From positions 1 to 64,000 of the forward strand of contig JAJEBQ010000052.1 of assembly GCA_022822495.1 (NCBI GenBank): DNA of 64,000 nucleotides, read 5' to 3'. Numbering within the stretch: position 1 is the first letter of the stretch; the number at the start of each line of letters is the position of its first letter. Both the position numbers and the translations under genes were made by a program. The notes beneath the pieces were generated by a model, which searched no databases, was not told the DNA's origin, and saw only the letters and a list, made by a program, of their open reading frames with translations. Source of the stretch: Paracoccaceae bacterium (GTDB taxonomy: Bacteria; Pseudomonadota; Alphaproteobacteria; Rhodobacterales; Rhodobacteraceae). Below, piece after piece: positions 62,966 to 64,000 of the stretch.

Positions 62966-63162
62966 ATCAGGACAAGTATTTGGTAGATAATTATTTTTTT
63001 GCTTACATAGGTTAATAACATTGTCATTACTATTGGTGACTTCCTTCACTGTTAAGGACGCTCGTGTTTAGTATTTTCAAATAGGTGTGTAATCCTATTT
63101 GTAATTGATTATAAGTTCAAACTCTTTGAACTTATCAATTCCTTTTTCGATGGGAGAACAAC

Positions 63163-64000
63163 TTGAATTTCGACGAAATAATTGAACGCCGCAACACTCA
63201 TAGCGCAAAATGGGACCTAATTGAAAAAATTTACGGAGTGCCAATAGATGAAGGTATAGCAATGTGGGTGGCTGATATGGATTTCCGTCCCCCCAAAGTT
63301 GCTTATGAAGCGCTGGATAAAATGCGGGATAACGGCATATTTGGCTACTATGGTGATGAACAAACTTATCGGGAAGCAATCATGTGGTGGATGCAAAACC
63401 GACATAACTGGAAAATTGAACTTGATTGGATATTCTCCACCCATGGCCTCGTAAATGGAACTGCTCTTTGTATAGATACCTTTTCTTCTCCGGGGGATGG
63501 AGTTGTACTTTTCACTCCGGTATACCATGCCTTTTTCAGAATAATAAAAGCAGCAGAAAGAAAAGTTGTCGAATGCCCCCTAAAATTGGAAAATCAATCC
63601 TACAAATTTGATTTTGACACTTATGATTCCCTCCTGAGTGGAGATGAAAAAATTGCCTTGCTTTGCTCACCCCAAAACCCTGGAGGCAGGGTATGGACGC
63701 AAGAAGAACTGCGCGAAGTTGGGTGCTTTTGCCGCAAGCACAACCTGATCCTGGTTTCTGATGAAATTCACCATGACCTGGTGTTCCCTGGAACAAAGCA
63801 CATCGTTGCTCCGAATGCCATACCAGAAGTTAAAGATTTGTTGGTGATGTTGACCGCAACCACCAAAACCTTTAATCTCGCCGGTTCGCATACAGGGAAT
63901 GTCATAATTGAGGATGAGTATTTGCGTGGAAAGTTTCAAAAAAGAATGAATGCCTTGGGTATTTCACCAAATTCTTTTGGACTTTTTCTGGCTGAAGCCG
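63163..64000 (+). CDS. MalY/PatB-family PLP enzyme, N-terminal part (runs off the right edge)
   Basis: The start is TTG 63163 with GGGAG six bases upstream. Residues 1-15 (NFDEIIERRNTHSAKWD) are the standard PatB/MalY opening, followed by VADMDFRPPKVAYEAL, GYYGDEQTYREAI, FTPVYHAFF, LLCSPQNPGGRVWTQEEL, SDEIHHDLVFPG and the PLP-Lys region TATTKTFNLAGSH. Family members are C-S lyases (cystathionine beta-lyase activity) or aminotransferases. The window ends after about 279 codons of an expected 390. Confidence 0.88.
   Translation, partial: MNFDEIIERRNTHSAKWDLIEKIYGVPIDEGIAMWVADMDFRPPKVAYEALDKMRDNGIFGYYGDEQTYREAIMWWMQNRHNWKIELDWIFSTHGLVNGTALCIDTFSSPGDGVVLFTPVYHAFFRIIKAAERKVVECPLKLENQSYKFDFDTYDSLLSGDEKIALLCSPQNPGGRVWTQEELREVGCFCRKHNLILVSDEIHHDLVFPGTKHIVAPNAIPEVKDLLVMLTATTKTFNLAGSHTGNVIIEDEYLRGKFQKRMNALGISPNSFGLFLAEA

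Noticed and set aside
1-64000. CRISPR array, rRNA or tRNA genes
   Set aside because: No regularly spaced repeats and no foldable tRNA or rRNA segments were found on either strand by reading.

Overview
The window looks like chromosomal DNA of an alphaproteobacterium. The main evidence is the gene order on the minus strand rpoZ - spoT - pdxJ - [insert] - acpS - [methyltransferase gene] - lepB - rnc - era - recO, which is a typical alphaproteobacterial arrangement, plus an alphaproteobacterial-type SerC, a TRAP transporter (dctPQM) and a VC_2705-type sodium/solute symporter. By eye most of the window has GC in the low forties. The first ~560 bases are clearly GC-richer and differ in codon use. 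I cannot place the organism below class level. The many broken genes (two DNA methyltransferases, umuD, umuC, transposase fragments) suggest relaxed selection and heavy element turnover, although assembly errors cannot be excluded from sequence alone.

Layout. 1-398: start of a secreted protein with a cadherin-like repeat, with a 13-base G/C homopolymer 158 bases upstream. 600-2300: no supported intact gene; a transposase-like zinc-ribbon remnant and a 191-bp MITE-like element. 2338-10174: a minus-strand operon for an R64-type (type IVb) pilus: TcpQ-like protein, PilN secretin, PilO2, PilP, ATPase, PilR platform protein, ending with a PhnD-like protein. 10435-12009: a DNA-methyltransferase cassette enclosed by perfect 25-bp inverted repeats; the gene carries a 12-G tract that puts it out of frame and fuses to a T5orf172 (GIY-YIG-like) domain. 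12141-15287: TRAP transporter. 15355-19975: MBL-fold protein, second dead methyltransferase, a thiamine-diphosphate enzyme and an MltB-type transglycosylase. 19989-24029: second pilus segment (PilV-like minor pilin, prepilin peptidase, PilM-like protein) with an orphan DotM/IcmP-like gene. No major pilin gene is recognised in either half.

24390-32458: aminotransferase/kinase pair, a TnpB remnant, the DUF4212 + sodium symporter operon, a YggT-like protein and an Atm1-type ABC transporter. 32497-36310: a Gabija defence pair (gajB, gajA). 36614-41592: argE, then serine biosynthesis (serA and serC, with serB divergent). 41609-45172: decayed umuDC and a DUF4411-PIN / HTH-ImmA toxin-antitoxin-like pair. 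45365-58183: the core operon, interrupted between pdxJ and acpS by a 5-kb accessory insert (Type IIG-like restriction-modification protein, IS1595-like remnant, PIN/HTH toxin-antitoxin pair). 58451-64000: ispH, an unusual two-domain RNase HI, an outer-membrane barrel, fmt, def, and the start of a MalY/PatB-type aminotransferase.

The genes fall into housekeeping blocks (serine synthesis, translation and envelope functions, stringent response, DNA repair) and accessory blocks devoted to surface structures and defence. Two homopolymeric G tracts lie at a surface-protein gene and in a methyltransferase gene, the two classes of gene most often controlled by slippage. Two housekeeping genes, fmt and possibly spoT, appear to begin with AUU.
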